Origin: Denitrobacterium detoxificans
GTDB taxonomy: Bacteria > Actinomycetota > Coriobacteriia > Coriobacteriales > Eggerthellaceae
Reading direction: 5' to 3'
Length of the DNA: 64,000 bases
Assembly (NCBI RefSeq): GCF_015062615.1
Contig: NZ_SUUH01000001.1
Location: 346,366 to 410,365, forward strand
Numbering within the stretch: position 1 is the stretch's first letter; each line of letters opens with the position of its first letter. Of this stretch, positions 1 through 8,540 are shown in pieces. A program made the translations under genes and the position numbers. The notes under the pieces were generated by a model, which was given only the letters and a program-made list of their open reading frames with translations, was not told the origin of the DNA and ran no database searches.

Positions 1-42
1 CTGGGCATTGTAGACCGGCATGATGACTGAAATGCGTGCCAC
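1..42 (-). CDS. GT2 glycosyltransferase, N-terminal fragment (runs off the window)
   Basis: Only the first 14 codons are inside the window. Read on the minus strand from a GTG at 42-40 they give VARISVIMPVYNAQ, the first beta strand and nucleotide-binding start of family 2 glycosyltransferases (compare SVIVPVYNAQ in the gene ending at 4035). A GGAGG sits four bases before the GTG, and the frame is closed by a stop further upstream, so the start is credible. It is divergent from the next gene and begins the left flank of the surface-glycan cluster. The acceptor and sugar cannot be guessed from so little. Confidence 0.75.
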   Translation of the reverse strand, partial: MARISVIMPVYNAQ

Positions 43-151
43 GGAACCTCCGACTCTTCGCGCAGCGCTTTATCGTTTTCCCGTATCTTACCGCCACCGC
101 CCCTCATTCCTGTATCATCTTCAAAGAACCCAACGAATCTTGCGAGAGAAC

Positions 152-1228
152 ATGACCCAGGAACAGCCCATATTCAGCATCGTTATGCCCGTATACGGCG
201 TGGAGGACTACATAGCCCAAGCCATCTCGTGCATTCAGGCGCAGACCTGCCCCGCATGGGAGCTCATTTGCGTAGACGACGCCACGCCCGACGCAAGCGC
301 GCGCATTGCCGAACAGGCAGCGCAAAGCGACGAACGCATTCGCGTGGTACATCACGATGCGAACAAGGGCCTCTCGGAAGCGCGAAACACGGGCATGGCC
401 GCCGCGCGCGGCACGTACCTGTGGATGCCCGACCCCGACGACACCTACGAGCCCACGCTTCTGCAAGACTGCTTGGATGCGCTGCGGGAAAACCCCGCAT
501 GCGTTACCGTGTTCGGCGTGGACGAATGCTACTTCGACGCGCAGGGTGCATTTCTCTACGACCACGCCATCACGCCCGCAAGGCAATCACTTTCAAGCGC
601 CGCAGAGCTGCGTCCCCACGTAGTCGAGCTGGAACGGCAGACGCTTCTGGGATACGCATGGAACAAGATCTACGACCTGGCATACCTACGTACGACGGGC
701 GCACGGTTCGAGACGGTGAAGCTCATCGAGGACATCGCTTTCAACGTAGCCGTCTTCCAGAACCTGGATTCGCTCAACGTGCTGGCCAGCGCGCCGTATC
801 ACTATGCACGCCGCCTGCGCGACAACCTAACGAACAAGTTCATCCCCGACTACTACGAGCTCCATCGCCGACGCATTGACATGCTCGCCGACCAGCAACG
901 CTCCTGGGGAACGCTCGACGGCGAGACGCGCGCTACGCTGGGAAGCTTGTTTGCGCGCTATGTCCTTTCCGCCCTGGAACGCAACTGCGACCCCCAAGCG
1001 CACATGAGCCACGCGGATCGCAAAGCATGGATCAGGAAGACGTTTTCCGACGAGCTGTACCGCGATCTCATTCCGCATGCGCAGGCCCAGAACAGCCGCG
1101 CGCTTGCGTTCTGCCTACGCCCCCTGAAGGCGCGTCGCGCAGGCACCTGCCTTTCCCTGGGTCGCCTGATCCATATCGCGCGCGGCAAGCTGCTGCCGCT
1201 CTTCACGCGCATCAAGAGCGAGCGCTAG
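152..1228 (+). CDS. GT2 family glycosyltransferase
   Basis: A 358-residue GT-A fold enzyme expected to transfer a sugar from a nucleotide donor to a cell-surface glycan at the cytoplasmic face. The N-terminus carries IFSIVMPVYGVEDY, then CVDDATPD (first acidic motif), NKGLSEARNTGM and the metal-binding WMPDPDDTYEP. The C-terminal half is less conserved, rich in Arg/Leu, with no clear membrane span. The ATG at 152 is chosen because it sits directly before the conserved first strand; an in-frame ATG at 20 would add 44 unlikely residues overlapping the divergent gene. It converges on the YfhO-like gene and the two stop codons share a CTAG, so they overlap by 4 bp with no terminator visible. Substrate unknown. 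Confidence 0.88.
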   Translation: MTQEQPIFSIVMPVYGVEDYIAQAISCIQAQTCPAWELICVDDATPDASARIAEQAAQSDERIRVVHHDANKGLSEARNTGMAAARGTYLWMPDPDDTYEPTLLQDCLDALRENPACVTVFGVDECYFDAQGAFLYDHAITPARQSLSSAAELRPHVVELERQTLLGYAWNKIYDLAYLRTTGARFETVKLIEDIAFNVAVFQNLDSLNVLASAPYHYARRLRDNLTNKFIPDYYELHRRRIDMLADQQRSWGTLDGETRATLGSLFARYVLSALERNCDPQAHMSHADRKAWIRKTFSDELYRDLIPHAQAQNSRALAFCLRPLKARRAGTCLSLGRLIHIARGKLLPLFTRIKSER

Positions 1229-4026
1229 CTTTCCCACCTGCGGCGAAGCACGAAGAAGGCAAGCACGCCAAACGCGGAAAGGGCGATTCCCGCATACAGG
1301 CCTGGCGGCGTGAAGCGCAGTTCGACCGTATGGCTTCCCTCTTCCACCCATACGCCCGAAAGCCCCGTATAGCACGAGACGACGGAGACGCGTTCACCAT
1401 CCACGAACGCCTCCCAACCCGGCGCATAGGGTATGCGCAACATGAGCAGCTCGCTCGACGAGGCGTCGAGCGTAGCGGCAACGTGGCCGTCTTCCCAAGA
1501 AAGAACGCTGAATCCTTCGGCATCGAGCATAGAGAGGCAATCCGCCAGCACATCCTCATCGAGCGTTTTCGCCACGACGAGATCGCTCGCTGATGCGCGT
1601 GCAACGCATTCCTCCACCGTGCCCTTGCACTGCTCGCCATCAAGAACCGTTACGCACGAAGCCTGGGGCTCGGCAAACGACAATGCCACCTGAACCGTAT
1701 CGCCTTCGGAGAACGTACCAGCATAGAGCACGTTTCCACTGAAATTAGAACCAACGAGTTCAACGGGCGCGCCATTCACGTACACCTGGGCAACCATGTT
1801 CCAGCAATGGTTCCGCGTCGCTTGCGCGATAACGGGAAAATCGAGATAGAGGGGGCCATCCTGTTCGACGGTGACCTGGAACGAGCATTCGCATGCGCCC
1901 TCGACGACGCGAGAGACTTCCGATACGTCCGCGTCGACATATGCGCTCAAGGCGCCATCGCTGCCCGTGGCGTCCTGGAGCATGAGCATTTGATTGGCAA
2001 ACGGGTCGCTACCCCACGAAACAGAGCCACTCCCCGCAATGCCATACCCCGCAGGCAGCGAAGCGTTGTAGCGATACAAATCATATTCGTACAAGGCGGC
2101 AGGGGAAACGAGCGTCACATCGCCCGCAGGCTGCGTTGCGGAAAGCACGTAGTCAACGCCCAGCAGAGAATCGGCAAGCAACTGCGACGAATTGGAATAG
2201 TAGCCAAAGATGGGGTCGTTTTCCGTATAGCCAAGCGCCGAGAGCATGGTGTAGAGCGAGCCATTCACCATGGACGTGTACTCCCCCATGCTCTGCACCG
2301 AGCTGGTGAACAACGCGGTCGTCTGGGGAATCTGCGTTAGGGTGCGCGTGCCATCGCGATCGGCGCCCGCCATGTTCACGAGCAGGCCACTCTGCCCCGC
2401 CGCATCGTCAACCGAACCCTGCACGAACGCATCGATGGCGGCCTGTTCCTGCGCATGTGCATCCACAGAGGAACCGTAGATACGAAACGCCTGATACGCG
2501 CTGAAGCCCACGTCCACCGAAAGGACGACTACGGCAACGCAGAGCACGACGCGCGCCGAAACGCCGCCATTGCCGCGGGCGCGAGAATGCCATGCAACAA
2601 GCAGGACGCCCGACGCGAGCAGCGATGCCGCCGTAGCGGCTACGGCCACACCCGAGGGCGCTCCCTCGGCATGCGTCACGATCGCAAGACCCGACGATGC
2701 AAGCACCACAAGGGCGAGAACCCCCACACATCGGATCACTCGCGCGCGAAAGACCGCCATACGCTGGGGCAGCCCAGAGAAAGTGTCCCTTTCATCGCGA
2801 GCGCACCGAAGCGAGCAAAGCTCTTCGCACGCGCACACCGCCAGGACGAACGCCACGATGTAGCCATGTCGGAAGTAGAACGACGTGGTGAGTTTCATAT
2901 CGCTCCACACAACGGAAGGGCCCACGAACATGACGCCCACAACGGCGCAGACAAGCAGCACCGCCAAGGCGATGCGCTTGCGCTTGGAAACGCCCTTATC
3001 GCAGAAGAGCAAAGCGGCCGCAATCAAAACGAACGCGCTCGTGTACAGCGCGGGAACGCGACTCGTAGACGTTTCGGGAACCACGCCGGAAACGACATAC
3101 GCCCCCATATCCCAGGGCGGAAACAGCGGAATGGGCATAAGCGCCTTCAGCAGATTGAAGCTGCTTTCGGTGCCCTGCATGAGGCACAGCATGGAGGGCA
3201 GGAGCAAAACCATGCTCGCGCAGAGGGCCAGCAGCATGGTAACAACGTAGCGAAGCGTCGAACGAGACGCCACGACGCGACGACATACACGCACGATGCG
3301 CGCCGCCCGGGAAACCCCCTCGCCCACAGGGTGAGACGCACCCGTAAGCTCCCAGCGATACACCAGGAACAACAGGAGCGAAAGAAGGCAATCCATGTAG
3401 GCGGTATACCAATTGAACAAGACGGCAAGCGCAACCGAGCAGAACAGCAGCCCGTACCGCTCGCCCTCAACGGCGCGATACGTGCCCCACGCCACCAAAG
3501 GCAACATGACGAAGCCATCGAGCCACATGATATTGCTGGCCTGCGCAAACGCCCATCCGCACAGCGCATACGACGTAGAGGCGAGCAATGCTGTCGCACC
3601 CAGATGCCAGCGATTGCGGGCAAAGGCGAAGAAGGTTGCCCCCGCGCAGGAGAGCTTCAGCAGCACCGCCACGTTGAAGAAGCCAACGATGCTACCCTCG
3701 CCCCAAAAGGCCAAAAGAAGATTGAACGGGCTGGAAAGGTGATAGGCCACGAGCGCAGCGGTGTTTTCGCCCATGCCCATGGAAAAGGAGTAGAAGGGCG
3801 AACCCTGCCCATGCAGTACGTCGCGCAGCCATTCGAAGTAGCCGATGTACTGGATGTCCATATCCCACACGGCAACGCCCGTTTCCCCAAAGGGGTACAT
3901 GCCCCGGAGCGCGTAAACGCAACCAAGGATGACTAGGGGAAGGGCGAATGAAAGGACGTGAAGGATCGCAACACGGGCGCGCACGAAGCCCCCTTCTTCC
4001 CTGTGAGCTCGAGCGGCCATCGTCAT
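1225..4026 (-). CDS. YfhO-family polytopic membrane protein (GT-C-like)
   Basis: A 933-residue integral membrane protein. A cytoplasmic N-terminus is followed by a dozen or so hydrophobic segments in roughly the first 560 residues, with an early loop containing GETGVAVWDMDIQYIGYFEWL and FSMGMGENTAALVAY typical of YfhO proteins. A long extracytoplasmic region of about 300 residues and a final membrane anchor (LSAFGVLAFFVL) end in RRRWES. Known relatives act on the outer face in glycosylation of teichoic acids from lipid-linked sugars. The ATG at 4026 is preferred: it follows the upstream stop by 8 bp with an AGG-like site, whereas the longer reading starts inside the previous gene. It is the last gene of a tightly packed minus-strand operon with GtrA, a DUF6056-like protein and a GT2 enzyme. 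That it completes a GtrA/GT2/YfhO glycosylation system is inference. Confidence 0.85.
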   Translation of the reverse strand: MTMAARAHREEGGFVRARVAILHVLSFALPLVILGCVYALRGMYPFGETGVAVWDMDIQYIGYFEWLRDVLHGQGSPFYSFSMGMGENTAALVAYHLSSPFNLLLAFWGEGSIVGFFNVAVLLKLSCAGATFFAFARNRWHLGATALLASTSYALCGWAFAQASNIMWLDGFVMLPLVAWGTYRAVEGERYGLLFCSVALAVLFNWYTAYMDCLLSLLLFLVYRWELTGASHPVGEGVSRAARIVRVCRRVVASRSTLRYVVTMLLALCASMVLLLPSMLCLMQGTESSFNLLKALMPIPLFPPWDMGAYVVSGVVPETSTSRVPALYTSAFVLIAAALLFCDKGVSKRKRIALAVLLVCAVVGVMFVGPSVVWSDMKLTTSFYFRHGYIVAFVLAVCACEELCSLRCARDERDTFSGLPQRMAVFRARVIRCVGVLALVVLASSGLAIVTHAEGAPSGVAVAATAASLLASGVLLVAWHSRARGNGGVSARVVLCVAVVVLSVDVGFSAYQAFRIYGSSVDAHAQEQAAIDAFVQGSVDDAAGQSGLLVNMAGADRDGTRTLTQIPQTTALFTSSVQSMGEYTSMVNGSLYTMLSALGYTENDPIFGYYSNSSQLLADSLLGVDYVLSATQPAGDVTLVSPAALYEYDLYRYNASLPAGYGIAGSGSVSWGSDPFANQMLMLQDATGSDGALSAYVDADVSEVSRVVEGACECSFQVTVEQDGPLYLDFPVIAQATRNHCWNMVAQVYVNGAPVELVGSNFSGNVLYAGTFSEGDTVQVALSFAEPQASCVTVLDGEQCKGTVEECVARASASDLVVAKTLDEDVLADCLSMLDAEGFSVLSWEDGHVAATLDASSSELLMLRIPYAPGWEAFVDGERVSVVSCYTGLSGVWVEEGSHTVELRFTPPGLYAGIALSAFGVLAFFVLRRRWES

Positions 4027-4034
4027 ATCGCAGC

Positions 4035-5093
4035 CTATCGGGCCCTCGCCATGGCCAGAGCGGTTCCCAACCCGCCAATGCGCATGTAATACGCCATCTT
4101 CTGCCATGCGGAAGGATGCGCGGGCAAATGACGAAGCATCACGTGGGGGCGGTTCAGAATAACGTCGAGATTCTTACGCTGGTGGGGCTTGAACAAGCGA
4201 GGATCGTACGCACCCGCGTTCACGCCCTGCTGCAAATCAGCCTGCATGCGATCGACGAACTGGGTGCGCAATTCACCCTCAAGCCGCTGGAAGTTCCACA
4301 TGTAGCTATCGTAGCGCAACCGGAACGCATAGGGCTCAAGCCACGAACGGCTAGAATCCCGCGCGATGAACGCATCAATGCCATCGAATTCGCCGCAGAC
4401 GCACAGTGCCTTGCCCGGGCTATTCACCGAAGACGACTCGTTATCCTGGCGATAGTGAAGCACGGGTTCCTGCGTAGCCACAATGACGTGCGCGCTCGAA
4501 AACACCTTGAACGAGAAGCCCAGGTCCTGATAGCTGGCCCCAGGCGTTTCCAAAAGGCGAATCCCCTGTTCGTCCAAGAAGGCACGGCGATACACCGCCG
4601 ACCAGATCGACGGAATGCCGAATACGACTTCGGGAATGTCGTGCGGGGAAAACGGTTGCGCGGCCATCTGCTCGGTAACCACCGAGATAACCTGGTTACG
4701 ATCTTGGGGTTTGCTCCAGTAGAACCAATAGTTTGCCTTGGCCACATCGGCCGAAGCGAACAACGCCAGCTGCATCAGCGTATGGTATGCGCTCGGTTCC
4801 AGGAAGTCATCGGGCTCGAACACGGCCACGTAGACGCCACGCGCTTCGTCGATGCCACGATTCACCGTAGCGCCGTAGCCCTGGTTCTCCTTCGAGATAA
4901 CCCGAAAGCGCGCATCGGCAGAAGCATACTCTTCCAGGATGGCAGCGGAATCATCGGTGGAGCCATCATTGATGAGCAGCACCTCGAAGTCTTCGAACGT
5001 CTGGTGCGCAACCGAATCGAGCGCCTGGCGCAAATACGTCTGGGCGTTGTAGACGGGAACGATTACGGAAAGCTGCGGAGCAGCGCTACTCAT
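4035..5093 (-). CDS. GT2 family glycosyltransferase
   Basis: A 352-residue family 2 glycosyltransferase. Motifs visible are QLSVIVPVYNAQTYLRQALDS, LLINDGSTDDSA, ENQGYGATVNRGIDEARG and the DXD-type VFEPDDFLEP; further on VFGIPSIWSAVYRRAF and ETPGASYQDLGFSFK resemble the acceptor-side region of capsule and teichoic acid transferases. No transmembrane span is evident, so it should work at the inner membrane face. The start ATG overlaps the stop of the upstream DUF6056-like gene (ATGAGTAG), indicating translational coupling. Next in the operon is the YfhO-like gene, 8 bp after its stop. In teichoic acid glycosylation systems a GT2 enzyme loads the undecaprenyl carrier; here it lacks the two C-terminal helices usual in that role, so the assignment stays open. 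Confidence 0.88.
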   Translation of the reverse strand: MSSAAPQLSVIVPVYNAQTYLRQALDSVAHQTFEDFEVLLINDGSTDDSAAILEEYASADARFRVISKENQGYGATVNRGIDEARGVYVAVFEPDDFLEPSAYHTLMQLALFASADVAKANYWFYWSKPQDRNQVISVVTEQMAAQPFSPHDIPEVVFGIPSIWSAVYRRAFLDEQGIRLLETPGASYQDLGFSFKVFSSAHVIVATQEPVLHYRQDNESSSVNSPGKALCVCGEFDGIDAFIARDSSRSWLEPYAFRLRYDSYMWNFQRLEGELRTQFVDRMQADLQQGVNAGAYDPRLFKPHQRKNLDVILNRPHVMLRHLPAHPSAWQKMAYYMRIGGLGTALAMARAR

Positions 5094-6900
5094 AGACTAC
5101 CCCCACCAATCCGTAATAGGCCGCAACCGTGGAAGCCCAATCGTCGCCCATGTCGTTGTCGAGATCGGTAAAGAACAGCGTAACGGGATGCGATTCCAAA
5201 CGTGGGACGGCAACGAGATCGGTCGACTTCGCTTCCGAGAGAATCTGGTCGCGCTGGTCGTTCTCGTAAGCGAACTGGGCGGCGCTGCCATTGCGCACGT
5301 CGTTGAGCGCCAGAAGCGCATTGCTCTTCCCCACCGAAGCGCCACCAAACGCGGCAACGCCCACGATGCACGCCACGATGCCCAGGGCAACGAGCGCATA
5401 GGGAATGTTCTTGGTAATGAGGTCGACGCGCACGCTGGCATTACGCGCACGCTGGCGAACGACGCACAGCGCGTAGCCATACAGCATGAGCGCCTGCACC
5501 ACGCTGGCGAACCACACGACGTTACGCACGCGGCCTTCGCCAAATACGCCCATGCCGTAATAGGGCGCGCAGTTCAGGCCCACGATGGCCAGATAGGAAA
5601 GCACGAAGAAAACGACCAGGTAGACACCGCGTACCTTGCGCTGCGTAGTCCCCGCCCACGACCATAGGATGGGCGTGAGGATAACGAGAAGCAGCAGGAA
5701 GGAAACGCTCAGCAGCTCCTGCAAGCTCTGCAGCGTGTACAGGGCGGAAACGGCAATGGTCTTCGGAATGCCAGGGCTCACGAAGAATGCCTGGCGCACA
5801 GCCGTACCCGGAGCAGTTACGTTCAAGTAGAACCCGAAGGCGCCCACGAGAAGAGGGAAGATCTGGGCCCAACGACGGCGCGCGAAGCCAATGACGGCAC
5901 ACCCCAGGGCGAGCATGAGGTTGTAGAACGCCATGACGTGATCGCCGCCCGACGTGAGGAACAGCAGCACGCACAGCCCCGCGACGCAGAAGCCATGAGC
6001 AACCGTAGACCGCACCGTGAGCGACCTAATGGAAAGCCCCGCATTCACAAGCGCGAGCAGGAAGAACGGCGTGTAATTCCACGCGCCATTGAACCAGTAG
6101 ATGCCCTCGCAGATATCGGGCATGCACAGCAGCAAAAACGTGGCGAGCGCAATGCCAGCGGGAATCCACCAGCGTGCAGGAAGGCCAAGCAAACTGCACT
6201 CCACCCCACGCGTGAAATAGAGGCTAGCAAGATACGTGCACACGATGAGGACGATTGCCCCAATGCCGTAGTACTGCATTCCGAAGATGCCCGGCTGAAG
6301 CGCGAGCAAAAACGCCGAAGTATACAGGCCCTGCCAGGTCTGCATATACGAAAGCGACGTCTGAACGGCCGTTTGAACGAGCGTAATGGGATTGGCATTG
6401 CCGCTTGCCACCAGCTGCGACGTGGCAAGCGCATAGGAAAAGTCGTCGCCGCTGGGGCGGTCGTACACGGAAACGGCCAGCAGCGGCGCAACCAGCACGA
6501 GGGCCACGAGGATGGCCCCCAGAATGATGGCAACGCGTGCGGCAGTGCCCATCTGACGCTTGCTTGCGGCAACGGGGGCATTGTAGGTTACGGGCGCGCT
6601 TGCCGCGGGGGCAGCATCTTGAGCGGGCTGAGCATCACCCGAGGGAGCCTGCGCGCCATCAGCTTGCTTCCGCGACTCGAGCTCGGCCACCTGAGCCCGG
6701 GTAAGGGCCGCGGTGGTGTCGGCAGAAGGCACCTGGGTTGCAGACGCAGTAGGGGCGTCGGCCTGCCCCGCCTGGGGCTTTGCGGCGGCTACCGCGGGAG
6801 AGACGGCCGAAGCTTCCTGAGATGCCTTGGCGCCCTTCCCCAGTCTCATGCCATACGAGCGCACGGCGAACGAACCCGACTTCTTAGAGGAATCAGTCAT
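5086..6900 (-). CDS. Polytopic membrane protein, DUF6056-like
   Basis: A 604-residue membrane protein. The first 130 residues are a low-complexity Ala/Gln/Pro-rich cytoplasmic extension containing QAGQADAPTASATQ and AQPAQDAAPAASAP. It is followed by about eleven hydrophobic helices. Just after the first helix comes VYDRPSGDDFSYA, whose acidic pair resembles the lumenal Asp motif of GT-C type glycosyltransferases and the DUF6056 family. Start: the ATG at 6900 has a clear GGAGGGGG site and overlaps the gtrA stop by 8 bp; a longer frame from 6936 starts inside gtrA without a site. It lies between GtrA and a GT2 gene, so a role in building or decorating a surface polymer is likely. The reaction is not known and the family match rests on motif recall. 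Confidence 0.7.
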   Translation of the reverse strand: MTDSSKKSGSFAVRSYGMRLGKGAKASQEASAVSPAVAAAKPQAGQADAPTASATQVPSADTTAALTRAQVAELESRKQADGAQAPSGDAQPAQDAAPAASAPVTYNAPVAASKRQMGTAARVAIILGAILVALVLVAPLLAVSVYDRPSGDDFSYALATSQLVASGNANPITLVQTAVQTSLSYMQTWQGLYTSAFLLALQPGIFGMQYYGIGAIVLIVCTYLASLYFTRGVECSLLGLPARWWIPAGIALATFLLLCMPDICEGIYWFNGAWNYTPFFLLALVNAGLSIRSLTVRSTVAHGFCVAGLCVLLFLTSGGDHVMAFYNLMLALGCAVIGFARRRWAQIFPLLVGAFGFYLNVTAPGTAVRQAFFVSPGIPKTIAVSALYTLQSLQELLSVSFLLLLVILTPILWSWAGTTQRKVRGVYLVVFFVLSYLAIVGLNCAPYYGMGVFGEGRVRNVVWFASVVQALMLYGYALCVVRQRARNASVRVDLITKNIPYALVALGIVACIVGVAAFGGASVGKSNALLALNDVRNGSAAQFAYENDQRDQILSEAKSTDLVAVPRLESHPVTLFFTDLDNDMGDDWASTVAAYYGLVGVVYE

Positions 6901-7312
6901 GACTGCTTGCCCCCTCCTGCGGGGCATCGCCCGCATCCAGGAAAATCTTTCGCGTTACGAAGTTCCATACCATGACGATGGCCGTGGCCACGATCTTGGT
7001 GATGAGGTAATGGATACCAGCAAGTTCCACGCCCGCCCACATGCAGAGGTTATTGATAAGCAGGCCAATGACAGAAAGAATGACGAAGATGACAAACTCG
7101 CGCCTGCGCGACATGTCCTCCTTGTGCGTAAACACGTAACGCATAGAGGCGATGTAGTTGAAAATGACCGACACCGTAAACGATATGGTGGCGCTCACCA
7201 GGTAATTCACACTAAACACTTCGGTGAGAAGCGCGAGCAGGCCATAGTCGATGACAAACGCTATGACGCCGACGACGCCAAACTTCATGAACTGGGCAAT
7301 TAGTTTCTTCAT
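6893..7312 (-). CDS. GtrA family membrane protein
   Basis: A 139-residue protein with four hydrophobic helices, starting MKKLIAQFMKFGVVGVIAF and containing DYGLLALLTEV, FNYIASMRYVF and a basic loop between helices 2 and 3, all typical of GtrA/PF04138. GtrA proteins are thought to move undecaprenyl-linked sugars across the membrane for modification of teichoic acid or O-antigen. CGGAGG lies four bases before the ATG. It is first in a four-gene minus-strand operon (DUF6056-like, GT2, YfhO-like) whose genes overlap or nearly touch, so the set is probably made and used together. The length is normal for the family. Confidence 0.9.
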   Translation of the reverse strand: MKKLIAQFMKFGVVGVIAFVIDYGLLALLTEVFSVNYLVSATISFTVSVIFNYIASMRYVFTHKEDMSRRREFVIFVILSVIGLLINNLCMWAGVELAGIHYLITKIVATAIVMVWNFVTRKIFLDAGDAPQEGASSHD

Positions 7313-7361
7313 GTAACCTCCGATTATTCTTCCCCCGTATTATCGCAGGTACAGGGTAAGG

Positions 7362-7384
7362 AACGCCACCCCGAGGCGTTTTTT
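7362..7384 (+). terminator. Intrinsic terminator oriented to the + strand
   Basis: AACGCC, a 7-nt loop and GGCGTT are followed by a run of T on the + strand. No + strand gene ends here: both neighbours run on the minus strand. In the minus direction the stem lacks a U tract. It may stop antisense readthrough into the gtrA operon promoter region. Confidence 0.5.
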
Positions 7385-7409
7385 CACGTGGAATACGACT
7401 GCAATCAGG

Positions 7410-8444
7410 CTACTTACGCTTCAGCAAGCGAACTGGCGCGAGCAGTGCGTGTCCCAGACGATACGAATGGGAATTGCGAACCTCCGCATCCCACGCAGCA
7501 GGCTGAACAGCGTACATCTGGAAATCCATGCGGTCGGCAGCGGGAAGCCCCTGCGCAAACGCGGCGATGTCATCTTCGGGAACCGAGCGCACGTCAGACG
7601 CCATGATGGAACGCAATTCATAGATGCGCTGGGCCAAGGCATCTGCATAGGCGGGTTCAAATTCGGAAGCATGTTCGTGTGCCCAGGCATACAGTTCCTG
7701 GGTAAGGGCGAAGAAGCTGCTCACGTTGCGCAACCCGCGCTCCACCGTCATGATGGACCCCTCACGCATGCGACGCATGTACAACGGCTCGTTGAGGAAC
7801 GCGGCACGACGCGCGAATGCGATGATCATGGGCGAGAACAGCTCGTCTTCGTGGATGATTCCCTCGCGGAAGCGAATCCCGCTGCGCTCGAACAGCCCAC
7901 GGTGCAGCATGTGGAAGCACGCGGAGCAAATGTACTGGCGCATTCCCTGGTAGCGTGCGAACAGGGCCTGCCCCGTCATTACGCCTTCGATATTCGAACG
8001 TGTGCCGTATTCCTCTTCGTTCGACTTGCGCAGCGCGCTGCTCTCGTAGAACGACTCGGCGGTAAAGTCCACGTACTCCAGCGGGACCCCGTCTTCGTCG
8101 ACGCCCGCTTCGCTTACGCGGGCCATAAGCCTCTCGAGAGCCGTGGGCACGTAGTAATCATCGGAATCGAGGAACAAAAGGTACTCGCCACGCGCAGCAT
8201 CGATGCCGGTATTGCGCGCCGCCGAAAGCCCGCCGTTGGCACGGCTCACGAACACGAAGCGTTCGTCACCCTGCACGACCTCGCGCGCAACGCGCATCGT
8301 GTCGTCGGTGCAGCCATCGTCAACGCAGACGACCTCGAAGTCGGCAAACGTCTGCCCCGTCAACGAAGACAAGCATTCGCCAATGTAGGCTTGCACGTTA
8401 TAGCATGGAACGATGACCGATATCCGAGGGGCTTCGCATCCCAT
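7410..8444 (-). CDS. GT2 family glycosyltransferase
   Basis: A 344-residue family 2 glycosyltransferase with RISVIVPCYNVQAYIGECLSS, VCVDDGCTDDT, RANGGLSAARNTGIDAARGE and FLDSDDYYVPTA (DXD motif). The later region, including FERSGIRFREGIIHEDELF and ERGLRNVSSFF, is like EpsH/WcaA-type transferases that extend capsule or teichoic acid chains, with the Glu-Asp pair near the usual catalytic position. No membrane helix is seen. A GGGGGAATGAG stretch precedes the ATG. It is separated from the gtrA operon by about 100 bp including a + strand terminator, and from the upstream glycerophosphotransferase gene by 96 bp, so it may be its own unit or a distal part of that transcript. Sugar and acceptor unknown. 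Confidence 0.88.
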   Translation of the reverse strand: MGCEAPRISVIVPCYNVQAYIGECLSSLTGQTFADFEVVCVDDGCTDDTMRVAREVVQGDERFVFVSRANGGLSAARNTGIDAARGEYLLFLDSDDYYVPTALERLMARVSEAGVDEDGVPLEYVDFTAESFYESSALRKSNEEEYGTRSNIEGVMTGQALFARYQGMRQYICSACFHMLHRGLFERSGIRFREGIIHEDELFSPMIIAFARRAAFLNEPLYMRRMREGSIMTVERGLRNVSSFFALTQELYAWAHEHASEFEPAYADALAQRIYELRSIMASDVRSVPEDDIAAFAQGLPAADRMDFQMYAVQPAAWDAEVRNSHSYRLGHALLAPVRLLKRK

Positions 8445-8540
8445 AATCTCATTCCCCCATCACTGAAGATAAGTTCTCATGTTCAATATAGCCATGCCGC
8501 GCGCGCCGCCAAGCGAGCCCGCACGCATGGAGCCGCTACG

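Noticed and set aside
2455..3936. Long open frame on the + strand inside the YfhO-like gene
   Set aside because: It lies antisense to a clear membrane protein, has Arg/His-rich sequence without domains, and arises from GC-rich third positions of the real gene.
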